Source: Oscillospiraceae bacterium
Lineage (GTDB): Bacteria; Bacillota; Clostridia; Oscillospirales; Ruminococcaceae
Reading direction: 5' to 3'
Length of the DNA: 33,044 nucleotides
NCBI GenBank assembly: GCA_021200775.1
Contig: JAJQGB010000016.1
Coordinates: forward strand, 22,540-55,583
Each line of letters opens with the position of its first letter. The stretch's first letter is position 1. Under the pieces are notes generated by a model. That model did no database searches, had not been told where the DNA came from, and saw only the letters and a program-made list of their open reading frames with translations. Positions 7,035 to 15,012 of this stretch are shown here, piece after piece. The position numbers were made by a program, and so were the translations under genes.

Positions 7035-8345
7035 GTGAACATTATATTACTATCCGGCGGCTCCGGCAAACGCCTATGGCCGCTGTCAAATGACATAAGA
7101 AGCAAGCAGTTTATCAAGCTATTCAGAGATAATAACGGCGACTACGAGTCAATGGTGCAGAGGGTTTACCGCCAGATTACCGAGGTTGACCCGTTGGCGA
7201 AGGTGACGATTGCCACAAGCAAGTCTCAGGTAAGTGCCATACATAATCAGCTTGGTGACAAGGTTTCTATATGCATAGAGCCTTGCAGGCGAGACACTTT
7301 CCCTGCCATTGCGCTTGCCGCAACATATCTCCATGATGAACTTGGAGTTGGGCTGGATGAGGCGGTAGCTGTTTGTCCTGTTGACCCGTATGTTGATAAT
7401 ACATACTACATGGCAGTAAATAAACTTGAGACTCTAGTAGCACAAGGAACGGCTAATTTGACCCTGATGGGAATAGAGCCAACTGTGCCAAGCAAAAAAT
7501 ATGGATACGTTATTCCGAAAAGTACTGATTCAATCAGCGATGTAAAAGAATTCAAGGAAAAACCAGATAAAGAAACTGCTAAACAGTATATAAGTCAAGG
7601 CGCACTATGGAATGCCGGCGTGTTCGCATTCAAACTTGGATACCTGATTGACAAGGCTCACAGCATGATTGACTTTATAGATTACCATGACCTTTATGCC
7701 AAGTATGATACTTTGACGAAGATTTCTTTTGATTATGCAGTAGTCGAGAAAGAGCCTTCCATTCAGGTAATGCGCTATTCAGGTGAGTGGAAGGATGTCG
7801 GTAGTTGGAACATGATGGCTGAAGTCATGTCGGATAAAGTCAAAGGCAATGTCACACTTGATGAGACCTGCGAGAATGTGAATGCGGTCAACGAGTTGGA
7901 TATTCCAATATTGATTATGGGTTGCAAAGATATGGTTGTAGCCGCAAGCACAGATGGAATCCTTGTTTCCGACAAAGAACGTAGCGGTCAGATGAAACCC
8001 TATGTGGAATCTATTAGCACCGATGTTCATTTTGCAGAGAAATCGTATGGTACATATACGGTGATTGATGCTCAGCCGGGAGCTCTGACGATAAAGAACA
8101 CAATGAAAGCCGGTCATCAGATGAGCTATCACTACCATGAACGTAAGGATGAAGTGTGGACGATAGTTTCCGGAACAGGAAGGACGATCCGTGATGGTGT
8201 AGAGCGGACAGTTCGTCCTGGAGATGTTGTGACAATAACTGCTGGTTGCAAACACATGATTATTGCAGAAACTGACCTTAGTCTGATAGAAGTACAGGTC
8301 GGAAATGAGCTGACTTTAAGAGACAAGATAATCTGCGACAGGTGA
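7035..8345 (+). CDS. manC: Mannose-1-phosphate guanylyltransferase with C-terminal cupin (ManC/AlgA type)
   Basis: A 436-residue protein predicted to form GDP-mannose from GTP and mannose-1-phosphate. The nucleotidyltransferase signature LSGGSGKRLWPLS is at 6-18, followed by FKEKPD near 177, GALWNAGVF, and SFDYAVVEK. The C-terminal cupin (HYHERKDEVW and GPG-like turns) is the part that in type II enzymes carries mannose-6-phosphate isomerase activity. It is somewhat shorter than typical AlgA/ManC (about 480). The start is GTG, chosen for AGGAAG seven bases upstream. It lies next to the AlgD-like dehydrogenase that would use its product. Confidence 0.9.
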   Translation: MNIILLSGGSGKRLWPLSNDIRSKQFIKLFRDNNGDYESMVQRVYRQITEVDPLAKVTIATSKSQVSAIHNQLGDKVSICIEPCRRDTFPAIALAATYLHDELGVGLDEAVAVCPVDPYVDNTYYMAVNKLETLVAQGTANLTLMGIEPTVPSKKYGYVIPKSTDSISDVKEFKEKPDKETAKQYISQGALWNAGVFAFKLGYLIDKAHSMIDFIDYHDLYAKYDTLTKISFDYAVVEKEPSIQVMRYSGEWKDVGSWNMMAEVMSDKVKGNVTLDETCENVNAVNELDIPILIMGCKDMVVAASTDGILVSDKERSGQMKPYVESISTDVHFAEKSYGTYTVIDAQPGALTIKNTMKAGHQMSYHYHERKDEVWTIVSGTGRTIRDGVERTVRPGDVVTITAGCKHMIIAETDLSLIEVQVGNELTLRDKIICDR

Positions 8346-8433
8346 GTTAGCAAGCAAACTTTTAGAAATTAAGTGTCAGGCATTAAGACTGCTTACACTA
8401 AAATCATAAATTAAAACAGAGGAGACAGATATT

Positions 8434-9807
8434 ATGAACATCAGTTATTTTGGGCTTGGATACGTAGGATGCGTTGGTGCGGCTTGCTGTGCAAAACTTG
8501 GTCACCACGTAATCGGCAACGACGTGTCAGAGAATAAGGTGAATCTTATCAATCAGGGTCGCCCTACAATTATCGAAGCTGAGATTGAGGAGCTCGTAAA
8601 GGAAGCTCATGATAAAGGGCTCTTAGAAGCCACGATGGACTATCATTATGCAGTCCACAATTCGGATATTTCCTTCATCGTTGTTGGTACACCAAGTAGC
8701 AAAGAAGGACATCTTAACCTGAATTACATATATGGAGTTGCCCGTGAAATAGGCGAGGCGTTGAAAGACAAGGATTCATTCCATGTAGTTGCAATTCGTA
8801 GCACTGTTCTTCCGGGAACCAATAAGAAAGTTGGAGAGATTATTGAAGAGGCATCCGGCAAAAAGAGAAATGTCGACTTCACAGTTGTATCTAATCCTGA
8901 GTTTCTCCGTGAGGGCACAGCTGTTCAGGATTATCTGAATCCACCACTTACTCTTATTGGCACAGATAATGAGAAGGCTGAGGCTATGTTCCGTGAATTG
9001 TATAAGGATATCCCCGGCGAGTTTATTGCCACAGACATCGAAGTTGCCGAGATTATGAAGTATGTGAACAATACATACCATGCCTTGAAGATTGTATTCG
9101 GCAATGAGGTAGGTAATATCTGCAAGGGTCTCGGCATTGACAGTCACAAGGTTATGGAGATTTTCTGCAAGGATACACAGTTGAATATCTCTCCCTATTA
9201 CTTCAAGCCTGGTTTCGCTTACGGCGGTTCATGCTTGCCGAAGGATTCTAAGGCTTTGCGTACACTGGCTCATGACTTGTATGTTGACGTTCCGGTTATC
9301 ATGGCTATTGACCAGAGTAACGAAATTCAGAAGAAGAACGCCATCAGCATTATCGAGAGCAAGGGTAAGCGAAAGATTGGCATCCTTGGTTTGAGCTTTA
9401 AGTCCGGCACAGATGACCTTCGTTGCAGTCCGATTATTGATGTTGCCGAGGCACTCCTTGGCAAGGGCTACGAAATTCATATCTATGATAAAAATGTTCG
9501 TGTATCTCAGTTGACAGGAACCAATGCAGACTTTATTGCTGCAAAGCTTCCGCATCTTCATGACATCATTACAGATGACCTTGATGCAGTATGCTCCGAG
9601 TGTGATGTACTTGTTATCACCAATAAGGAAAAAGAGTTTGCAGATGTACCCGCTAAGTATCCTCATAAGGCAATCGTTGACCTGGTACGTCAGTTTAAAG
9701 AAATTGATTACGAAGGCAACTATGAAGGCATCAGTTGGGGCAATATCAACGAAAATCCGGCTCAGAATGATGAGTTGGTAAGGGATATGGCGAAGACCGA
9801 GTTCTGA
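8434..9807 (+). CDS. algD: GDP-mannose 6-dehydrogenase (AlgD-like)
   Basis: A 457-residue nucleotide-sugar dehydrogenase. The N-terminus ISYFGLGYVG and the segments STVLPGTNKKV, NPEFLREGTAVQDY, YGGSCLPKDSKAL (catalytic Cys), LGLSFKSGTDDLR and GKGYEIHIYDKNV match the GDP-mannose dehydrogenase branch (AlgD of alginate producers) more closely than UDP-glucose dehydrogenases. The predicted reaction is GDP-mannose to GDP-mannuronate. Good ribosome site AGAGGAGA. Next to ManC it completes a GDP-mannuronate route, unexpected in a Clostridia. Substrate is inferred from motif similarity recalled from memory, so UDP-glucose or UDP-ManNAc as substrate remains possible. Confidence 0.8.
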   Translation: MNISYFGLGYVGCVGAACCAKLGHHVIGNDVSENKVNLINQGRPTIIEAEIEELVKEAHDKGLLEATMDYHYAVHNSDISFIVVGTPSSKEGHLNLNYIYGVAREIGEALKDKDSFHVVAIRSTVLPGTNKKVGEIIEEASGKKRNVDFTVVSNPEFLREGTAVQDYLNPPLTLIGTDNEKAEAMFRELYKDIPGEFIATDIEVAEIMKYVNNTYHALKIVFGNEVGNICKGLGIDSHKVMEIFCKDTQLNISPYYFKPGFAYGGSCLPKDSKALRTLAHDLYVDVPVIMAIDQSNEIQKKNAISIIESKGKRKIGILGLSFKSGTDDLRCSPIIDVAEALLGKGYEIHIYDKNVRVSQLTGTNADFIAAKLPHLHDIITDDLDAVCSECDVLVITNKEKEFADVPAKYPHKAIVDLVRQFKEIDYEGNYEGISWGNINENPAQNDELVRDMAKTEF

Positions 9808-9818
9808 GAAGGTGCGGG

Positions 9819-10351
9819 ATGACAAACTATAAAGACGACTATTACAGAATAACAGGAGAAGAGTTTACTTTAGTGGGGGGGTAATACGTACAATTTTATC
9901 TCACGAATTAATGTATTTGTTCTCCTACAGAATGGTAATTGAAGGAAAGTTTGTGATTTTCTTTAAAGCTGTCAGAAGAAATATAAGAATAAAATATGGT
10001 TTGGAAATCGATAGTCCTCATATTGGCAGAGGATTATACCTAGGACACCCTTACAATATTACAGTTTCTCCTTATGCGATAATTGGCGATAATTGCAATT
10101 TGCACAAGGGAGTTACTGTAGGGCGAGAAAACAGGGGAGAAAGAAAGGGTGCCCCTGTTATAGGAGATAAGGTGTGGATAGGAATTAATGCGACTGTTGT
10201 TGGCAATATAAAAATCGGAAATGATGTAATGATTGCTCCAAATTCATTTGTGAACTGTGATATTCCGGATCATTCAATCGTTATTGGAAATCCGTGTTAC
10301 ATACACAGAAAAGATAATGCAACTGAGAACTACATTAACCGAGTTGTTTAA
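9819..10351 (+). CDS. Hexapeptide-repeat acetyltransferase, frame broken at a G7 tract
   Basis: The gene starts at ATG 9819 (MTNYKDDYYRITGEEF) but reaches TAA 9882-9884 directly after seven G (9875-9881). The downstream frame, open through 9911-10351, encodes the rest: HPYNITVSPYAIIGDNCNL, then left-handed beta-helix hexapeptides ending in IVIGNPC. One more G joins the two frames into a protein of about 177 residues, normal for serine-acetyltransferase-like sugar O-acetyltransferases. The joined sequence reads L-V-G-G-V-I, like C-V-G-G-V-I in the next gene. ATG 9911 could allow a shortened product. Predicted role: acetyl-CoA-dependent O-acetylation of a sugar unit, at present switched off or truncated. 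Confidence 0.8.
9875..9881 (+). repeat. G7 tract at the frame break of acetyltransferase 1
   Basis: Seven G between TTAGT and TAATA. The stop codon follows immediately in the start frame; eight (or five) G would restore one continuous gene. Confidence 0.95.
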
Positions 10352-10382
10352 AGGCTTTGAAACATAGAAAGAAGGGTTAAAC

Positions 10383-10817
10383 ATGAGTGGTATTATGCGA
10401 TTATACCGAGCTGAAAGATGGCTTTACCTACATAAATTAACTCCATTGGCTATGATAATAAAGATTTCAATCCGTTGCGTGGGGGGGGTAATACCTTACC
10501 AGGCAGACATAGGAAAAGGAACTTTTATTACATACCATGGGTTGGGTGTTGTAATTAATAAGAGAGCTCTTATAGGTGAGAATTGTAGGATTAGACAGCA
10601 TGTAACAATTGCTGCTAATGATGAAGGTGCGCCTGTAATTGGAAACAATGTCCAGATAGGAGCAGGAGCTGTATTAATCGGCAAAATAGTAATAGGTGAT
10701 AATGTAAAAATTGGTGCAAACGCTGTCGTGCTTCATGATCTGCCAAGTAACTGTACTGCCGTTGGTATGCCTGCTAAACCTGTGAAATTTAATTACGCAG
10801 TTGAGTCGAGCGAATGA
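10383..10817 (+). CDS. Hexapeptide-repeat acetyltransferase (serine acetyltransferase-like)
   Basis: A 144-residue left-handed beta-helix acyltransferase. It has an N-terminal helical part (LYRAERWLYLHKL), then IGKGTFITYHGLGVVIN, IGENCRIRQHVTI with the catalytic-type His, repeated [LIV]-G-x-x hexads (IGNNVQIGAGAVLIGKIVIG) and the ending AVGMPAKPVKF. The predicted role is acetylation of a polysaccharide unit. A G8 tract (10481-10488) encodes the V-G-G-V turn and keeps the frame, so this copy is ON. The stop overlaps an in-frame upstream ATG of the next gene. It is a paralogue of the gene at 9819-10351. Confidence 0.85.
   Translation: MSGIMRLYRAERWLYLHKLTPLAMIIKISIRCVGGVIPYQADIGKGTFITYHGLGVVINKRALIGENCRIRQHVTIAANDEGAPVIGNNVQIGAGAVLIGKIVIGDNVKIGANAVVLHDLPSNCTAVGMPAKPVKFNYAVESSE
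10481..10488 (+). repeat. G8 tract inside acetyltransferase 2 (in frame)
   Basis: Eight G within TGC-GTG-GGG-GGG-GTA. The frame is intact at this length. Loss or gain of one G would truncate the protein after about 35 residues. Confidence 0.95.
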
Positions 10818-10834
10818 CTCAAGGAGAGATAAAG

Positions 10835-12706
10835 ATGGCGGATATTGCTTGGCTAATGCGACGTTTGAAAGCGATGAGTTTGCCAGAAGTTGCATGGCGG
10901 TTATCTCAAAAACGAATACAGAAAAGCGAAGAAAAGCGATTCCGCTCTAACAAATGCTCAGTTGTAGATGAACTGTTTGACAAGAAATTAGAGGGCATGA
11001 GTTTAGATGCAGATAAAATGCATTTGAATCTCGATAACCGAGACTATTCCTTATCAGCTTCTATTCCGCTTCTCGGTGGCTATGAATATGAAGAGTATAA
11101 GAAAGCTTGGTCGGCAGGGTTTCAGACGGAAAATGAGTGGTCGGACACTTTTTCCTATTCTCTTGAATACAAGCAGAGAGACGACATCGGCGATGCCCGC
11201 ACCAATTGGGAATTGAACAGGCATTTTCAGTTTGCATTGCTTGCCAAAGATTACTACGCATCAGGTGATAAGAAGTATTTGAATGAGCTGATTATGCTCT
11301 TTGAGGATTGGAATCAGAAAAATCCATTCCTGTGGGGCATCTCGTGGACAAGCATCATGGAGATTGCTATCCGTTGCAGTAACTGGTGCTATACATATTG
11401 CTTCCTTGCAAAGTCGAATGACGTGCCAAAAGAAATTCTCACACAGCTGCAGACCGGAATATTGAACATGACAGCATACATTGAGAATCACTATTCACGG
11501 TATTCATCAGCAAATAATCATCTGATTGTTGAGGCGTATGCAATAGGTCAGAGTGGCGTGCTGTTTGGCAATCAAAAATGGATTGACTTGGCGGTTTCTA
11601 TTCTGACGAGGGAATTTCCACTTCAGAACTATTCGGACGGAATTAACAAAGAGCTTTCTCTCCATTATCAGTCTTTTTATATGGAAGCAGTTGGATTGCT
11701 GATGAGGTTGCTCCTGAAAAATGGCATAAGTGTTCCAGAAAGTTGGTATACATGGCTTCCTAAGATGTCAGAATACCTAGCTACTTGTGTAGGAAAACAT
11801 GGTGAAGTCATCGAGTTCGGCGATAATGACGAGGGAAAAATTCTCGACTTATGTGGAGGCTATAACCATTACAAGTACGTGCTTGGTCTGATGAGCTGTT
11901 TGCTCGATACTGAGTATACTGATGTAAGCGTATGCTGTGAAAATCTGAACTGGCTGTTTACAGAAGAAAGAGCAGAAGCATGCAAAAAGAATAGGTACAC
12001 TCCAAAGAAATGTACCTGTTACAAAGAAGGTGGCAACACAATTCTTCGTAGTGAAGATGAGAGGATTCTGATAGGAATCGACCATGCAGCACTTGGATTC
12101 GGAAGTATCGCTGCTCACGGTCATGCGGATGCACTGAGCTTTCAGATGTATGTTGATGGACAGCCTATCTTCGTAGACCCCGGCACATACATATACCATT
12201 GTGATATAGAAAATAGAAATGCATTTCGGCGAACAGAGAATCACAACACAGTGTGTATCGATGGAAAAGATCAGTCAGAAATGCTCGGAGCTTTTTTGTG
12301 GGGAAAAAGAGCTGAGTGTAAGCTGGTTGAAGAGGCAGAAACTCCAGAAAGTGTAAAAGTTAAGGCGAGCCATAACGGATATTCACCTGTAATACACACA
12401 AGAACTTACACTTTCAACGAAAAAAATGAACTGATTATTGCTGATGAATTGACAGCGGAGTCAGATATGGTTGTAAACTTTCTCTTGGCTCCGGGCATAG
12501 ATGTCACACTATCAAGAAATAAAGTCTGCATCTCAGCAGAAAATGTTGCAGTAGTAATGAATATTTGCTGTGAAAAAGAGTGTGACATAAAGTTTGTTGA
12601 TAAGCCTTATTCGAGAAGTTATGGGGTATATGGGACCACAAAATGCATTAACATCAGCACAATGGCGGATAAATTACAAGTTGGGATAAAGATTGAGGAG
12701 AGATAG
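10835..12706 (+). CDS. Heparinase II/III family protein (alginate-lyase-like fold) 1
   Basis: A 623-residue protein with an alpha/alpha-toroid N-domain and a beta-sandwich heparinase II/III domain. Candidate active-site features are Asn228-His229 (SSANNHLIVEA), Tyr278 in LSLHYQSF, and the HGHAD motif at 428-432 leading to FVDPGTYIYH. ATG 10835 is preferred over an in-frame ATG at 10814 because AGGAGAG (10822-10828) sits at proper distance. No signal peptide is evident, so it may be cytoplasmic or released otherwise. Members in biosynthetic loci are thought to trim or edit uronic-acid polymers; here that fits the GlcA/GalA/ManA supply. The reaction and substrate are inferred. Confidence 0.82.
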   Translation: MADIAWLMRRLKAMSLPEVAWRLSQKRIQKSEEKRFRSNKCSVVDELFDKKLEGMSLDADKMHLNLDNRDYSLSASIPLLGGYEYEEYKKAWSAGFQTENEWSDTFSYSLEYKQRDDIGDARTNWELNRHFQFALLAKDYYASGDKKYLNELIMLFEDWNQKNPFLWGISWTSIMEIAIRCSNWCYTYCFLAKSNDVPKEILTQLQTGILNMTAYIENHYSRYSSANNHLIVEAYAIGQSGVLFGNQKWIDLAVSILTREFPLQNYSDGINKELSLHYQSFYMEAVGLLMRLLLKNGISVPESWYTWLPKMSEYLATCVGKHGEVIEFGDNDEGKILDLCGGYNHYKYVLGLMSCLLDTEYTDVSVCCENLNWLFTEERAEACKKNRYTPKKCTCYKEGGNTILRSEDERILIGIDHAALGFGSIAAHGHADALSFQMYVDGQPIFVDPGTYIYHCDIENRNAFRRTENHNTVCIDGKDQSEMLGAFLWGKRAECKLVEEAETPESVKVKASHNGYSPVIHTRTYTFNEKNELIIADELTAESDMVVNFLLAPGIDVTLSRNKVCISAENVAVVMNICCEKECDIKFVDKPYSRSYGVYGTTKCINISTMADKLQVGIKIEER

Positions 12707-12707
12707 T

Positions 12708-13907
12708 ATGAGCACTGCTAGTCGAAAGGTATTGATAATCGTCGAGAACCTACCTGTTCCATTCGACACACGAGTATGGCAGGAGGCTACGACACTGGTG
12801 GCTAACGGGTATACAGTTTCGGTTATTTGCCCAAAGGGTAAGGGCTACACCGAAGAGCAAGAAATATTGGACGGTGTTCATATCTTCCGACACGATTTGC
12901 CTGAAGAAGGCAATGGTGCTGTCGGCTATTTGAAAGAGTATACGAGAGCTTTGCGTGAGGAGCTTCGACTTGCAAAGCTTGTGCATAAGGAAATCGGATT
13001 TGATGTGATTCATGGTTGCAATCCGCCGGATGACATCTATTTGGTGGCAAAGCACTTCAGAAAATACGGAGTGAAGTATGTGTTTGACCATCACGACATC
13101 TGCCCGGAGCTTTTTGAAGCGAAGTTCGGGAAGACAAGTGGACCGCTGTATTTCAGCCAGATTTGGCTTGAACGCCAGACCTATAAGCATTGTACATTTG
13201 CTTTTGTTACAAACGAGAGCTACAAAAAGATTGCTATCGAGCGAGGAAAAATGAATCCTGAAAAGGTAATCGTTCTCCGTAGTGGTCCGAAGCTTGAAAG
13301 AATGAAAATCATACCGCCTGTTGAAAGCATCAAGCGCGGTTATAAGTACATGGTTGGCTACGTTGGTGTAATTGGACAGCAGGAAGGTGTTGAATACTTG
13401 CTGGAAGCGGCTAAGTATATTAAAGAGCATGAGAATAATGTTTTCTGGGGCATTGTCGGCGGTGGTCCGCATCTCGAGGCATTAAAACAGCAAGCTCATG
13501 AAATGGGACTCGATGATTGCGTTGAATTCACAGGACGAGCGCCGGATCAGCAGTTACTGGAGTACTTGAACACTGCTGATGTATGCGTCAATAGCGATAC
13601 ATATAACAGCATGAATGATAAGAGTACCATGAACAAGATTCTTGAATATATGGCTCTTGGGAAGGCAATTGTTCAGTTCGACCTTACCGAAGGAAGATAC
13701 TCCGCCCAGGAAGCATCGTTGTATGCTAAGAATAACGATGCCGAAGATATGGCAAAGAAGATTACAGAACTGCTGAATGACCCAGAAAAACGCAAGTACA
13801 TGGGTGAATACGGCAGAAACCGAGTAGTGAATGAGTTGAGTTGGGAACATACCAGTAAGGCACTGTTGGAAGGGTATGAGAAGTTCTTTACTGGAAGGTT
13901 TGATTAA
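12708..13907 (+). CDS. Glycosyltransferase family 4 (GT-B)
   Basis: A 399-residue GT-B enzyme. The N-terminal domain begins VLIIVENLPVPFDTRVWQEA, a hallmark of a widespread exopolysaccharide GT4 group; the C-domain has VGYVGVIGQQEG, GIVGGGPHLEALK and an acidic nucleotide-binding segment (STMNKILEYMALGKAIV). It transfers a sugar from a nucleotide donor to a lipid-linked acceptor; donor unknown. ATG 12708 is chosen because GAGGAGAG lies 7-14 bases upstream; a TTG at 12693 overlaps that site and the previous gene. It abuts the next glycosyltransferase with no gap. Confidence 0.88.
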   Translation: MSTASRKVLIIVENLPVPFDTRVWQEATTLVANGYTVSVICPKGKGYTEEQEILDGVHIFRHDLPEEGNGAVGYLKEYTRALREELRLAKLVHKEIGFDVIHGCNPPDDIYLVAKHFRKYGVKYVFDHHDICPELFEAKFGKTSGPLYFSQIWLERQTYKHCTFAFVTNESYKKIAIERGKMNPEKVIVLRSGPKLERMKIIPPVESIKRGYKYMVGYVGVIGQQEGVEYLLEAAKYIKEHENNVFWGIVGGGPHLEALKQQAHEMGLDDCVEFTGRAPDQQLLEYLNTADVCVNSDTYNSMNDKSTMNKILEYMALGKAIVQFDLTEGRYSAQEASLYAKNNDAEDMAKKITELLNDPEKRKYMGEYGRNRVVNELSWEHTSKALLEGYEKFFTGRFD

Positions 13908-14966
13908 ATGGGGATTGTAGGAATGAAAAAAATTTTGCTCGTGTCAAACTATGTGTTTCATTATAGGCAAAAAGTTTATAATTACTTTTCGGATAGATTT
14001 CATGATGATGGTTATGAATTTCATGTTCTTGCCCCGGAATATCAGCAAGTCGATTATGAACTAAAATTTACAGCACATACTCAGAAATTTTCAGTCTTAT
14101 CATATCTGCGGGAAATTAAAAGAATTAAGCCGGATGCTGTTATTGTCTTTTTACACTTGAAGGATGTAGTACAGCTCCCTGTCATTTACTATTGCAGACT
14201 CCATAAAATTCCGGTGATTTTTTGGAACAAGGGCACTAGTGATACAGATCCCGATAGCAGGTGGAAGAATGCAGTATATCATCATATGCATAATATGTGT
14301 GATGCACTTATTACATACACATCGGAGACGCATAGAAACTTCACTAAGAAGAATCAGGAAAAGCTGTTTGTCGCATGGAATACCGTGAATTGCACAGATA
14401 TAGATAAAAGTAAATATGATAAAAAAGCTTTGAAAGAAAAATACAAGATAAAAGAAGAAACAGTGGTGCTTTATATAAGCAGGATGAGAAAGGACAAACA
14501 TATAGAAGTCTTGCTTGATATATTATCTGGGGTCCCAAATATTGCAGTTGTAGCTATGGGCGCAGGAATGACACCAGAGCTTGAAAAGAAATTCAAATCA
14601 GCCTCAAATCTATATTATTTAGGTCAGAAATATGGAGAAGAGGGAGATGAAGTATGGGCGATGGGGGATATTTTCAGTATCCCGGTAAACTGTGGACTAG
14701 GAATTAACGAGGCTATATTCTGGAATCTTCCGATTGTGACCATGAAAGGCTATCAACCTCCTGAAATATATTACGTTAAAGATGGCAAGACAGGTTTTAT
14801 TCTGAATTCTGAAGAAGAATATAAAGAAACATTGCTCAGATTGGCTTCGGATAGAAAGTTACTGGAGACAATGAAAGATGAATGTCAGAAAGAGTATGAG
14901 AAAGAAGTAAGTATAGACAAGATGTATCAGGGATTTATTGATGCAATCCATTACGCCTGCAAGTAG
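13908..14966 (+). CDS. Glycosyltransferase (GT-B, GT4-like)
   Basis: A 352-residue GT-B protein: N-terminal MKKILLVSNYVFHYRQKVYN (after a second possible Met at residue 6), IPVIFWNKGTSD, and a C-domain with VVLYISRMRKDKHIEVLLD, VVAMGAGMTPELEKK and an INEAIFWNLPIVTMKGYQPPE segment in the usual nucleotide-sugar site. Its start directly follows the previous stop (TAAATG). ATG 13923 is an equally plausible start. Composition is more AT-rich than the sugar-nucleotide genes upstream. Donor and acceptor cannot be told from the sequence. Confidence 0.82.
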   Translation: MGIVGMKKILLVSNYVFHYRQKVYNYFSDRFHDDGYEFHVLAPEYQQVDYELKFTAHTQKFSVLSYLREIKRIKPDAVIVFLHLKDVVQLPVIYYCRLHKIPVIFWNKGTSDTDPDSRWKNAVYHHMHNMCDALITYTSETHRNFTKKNQEKLFVAWNTVNCTDIDKSKYDKKALKEKYKIKEETVVLYISRMRKDKHIEVLLDILSGVPNIAVVAMGAGMTPELEKKFKSASNLYYLGQKYGEEGDEVWAMGDIFSIPVNCGLGINEAIFWNLPIVTMKGYQPPEIYYVKDGKTGFILNSEEEYKETLLRLASDRKLLETMKDECQKEYEKEVSIDKMYQGFIDAIHYACK

Positions 14967-15012
14967 CAAAGATTAGTTTACGACTTAGGCAGAAGATGGG
15001 GTTGAATGAGGA

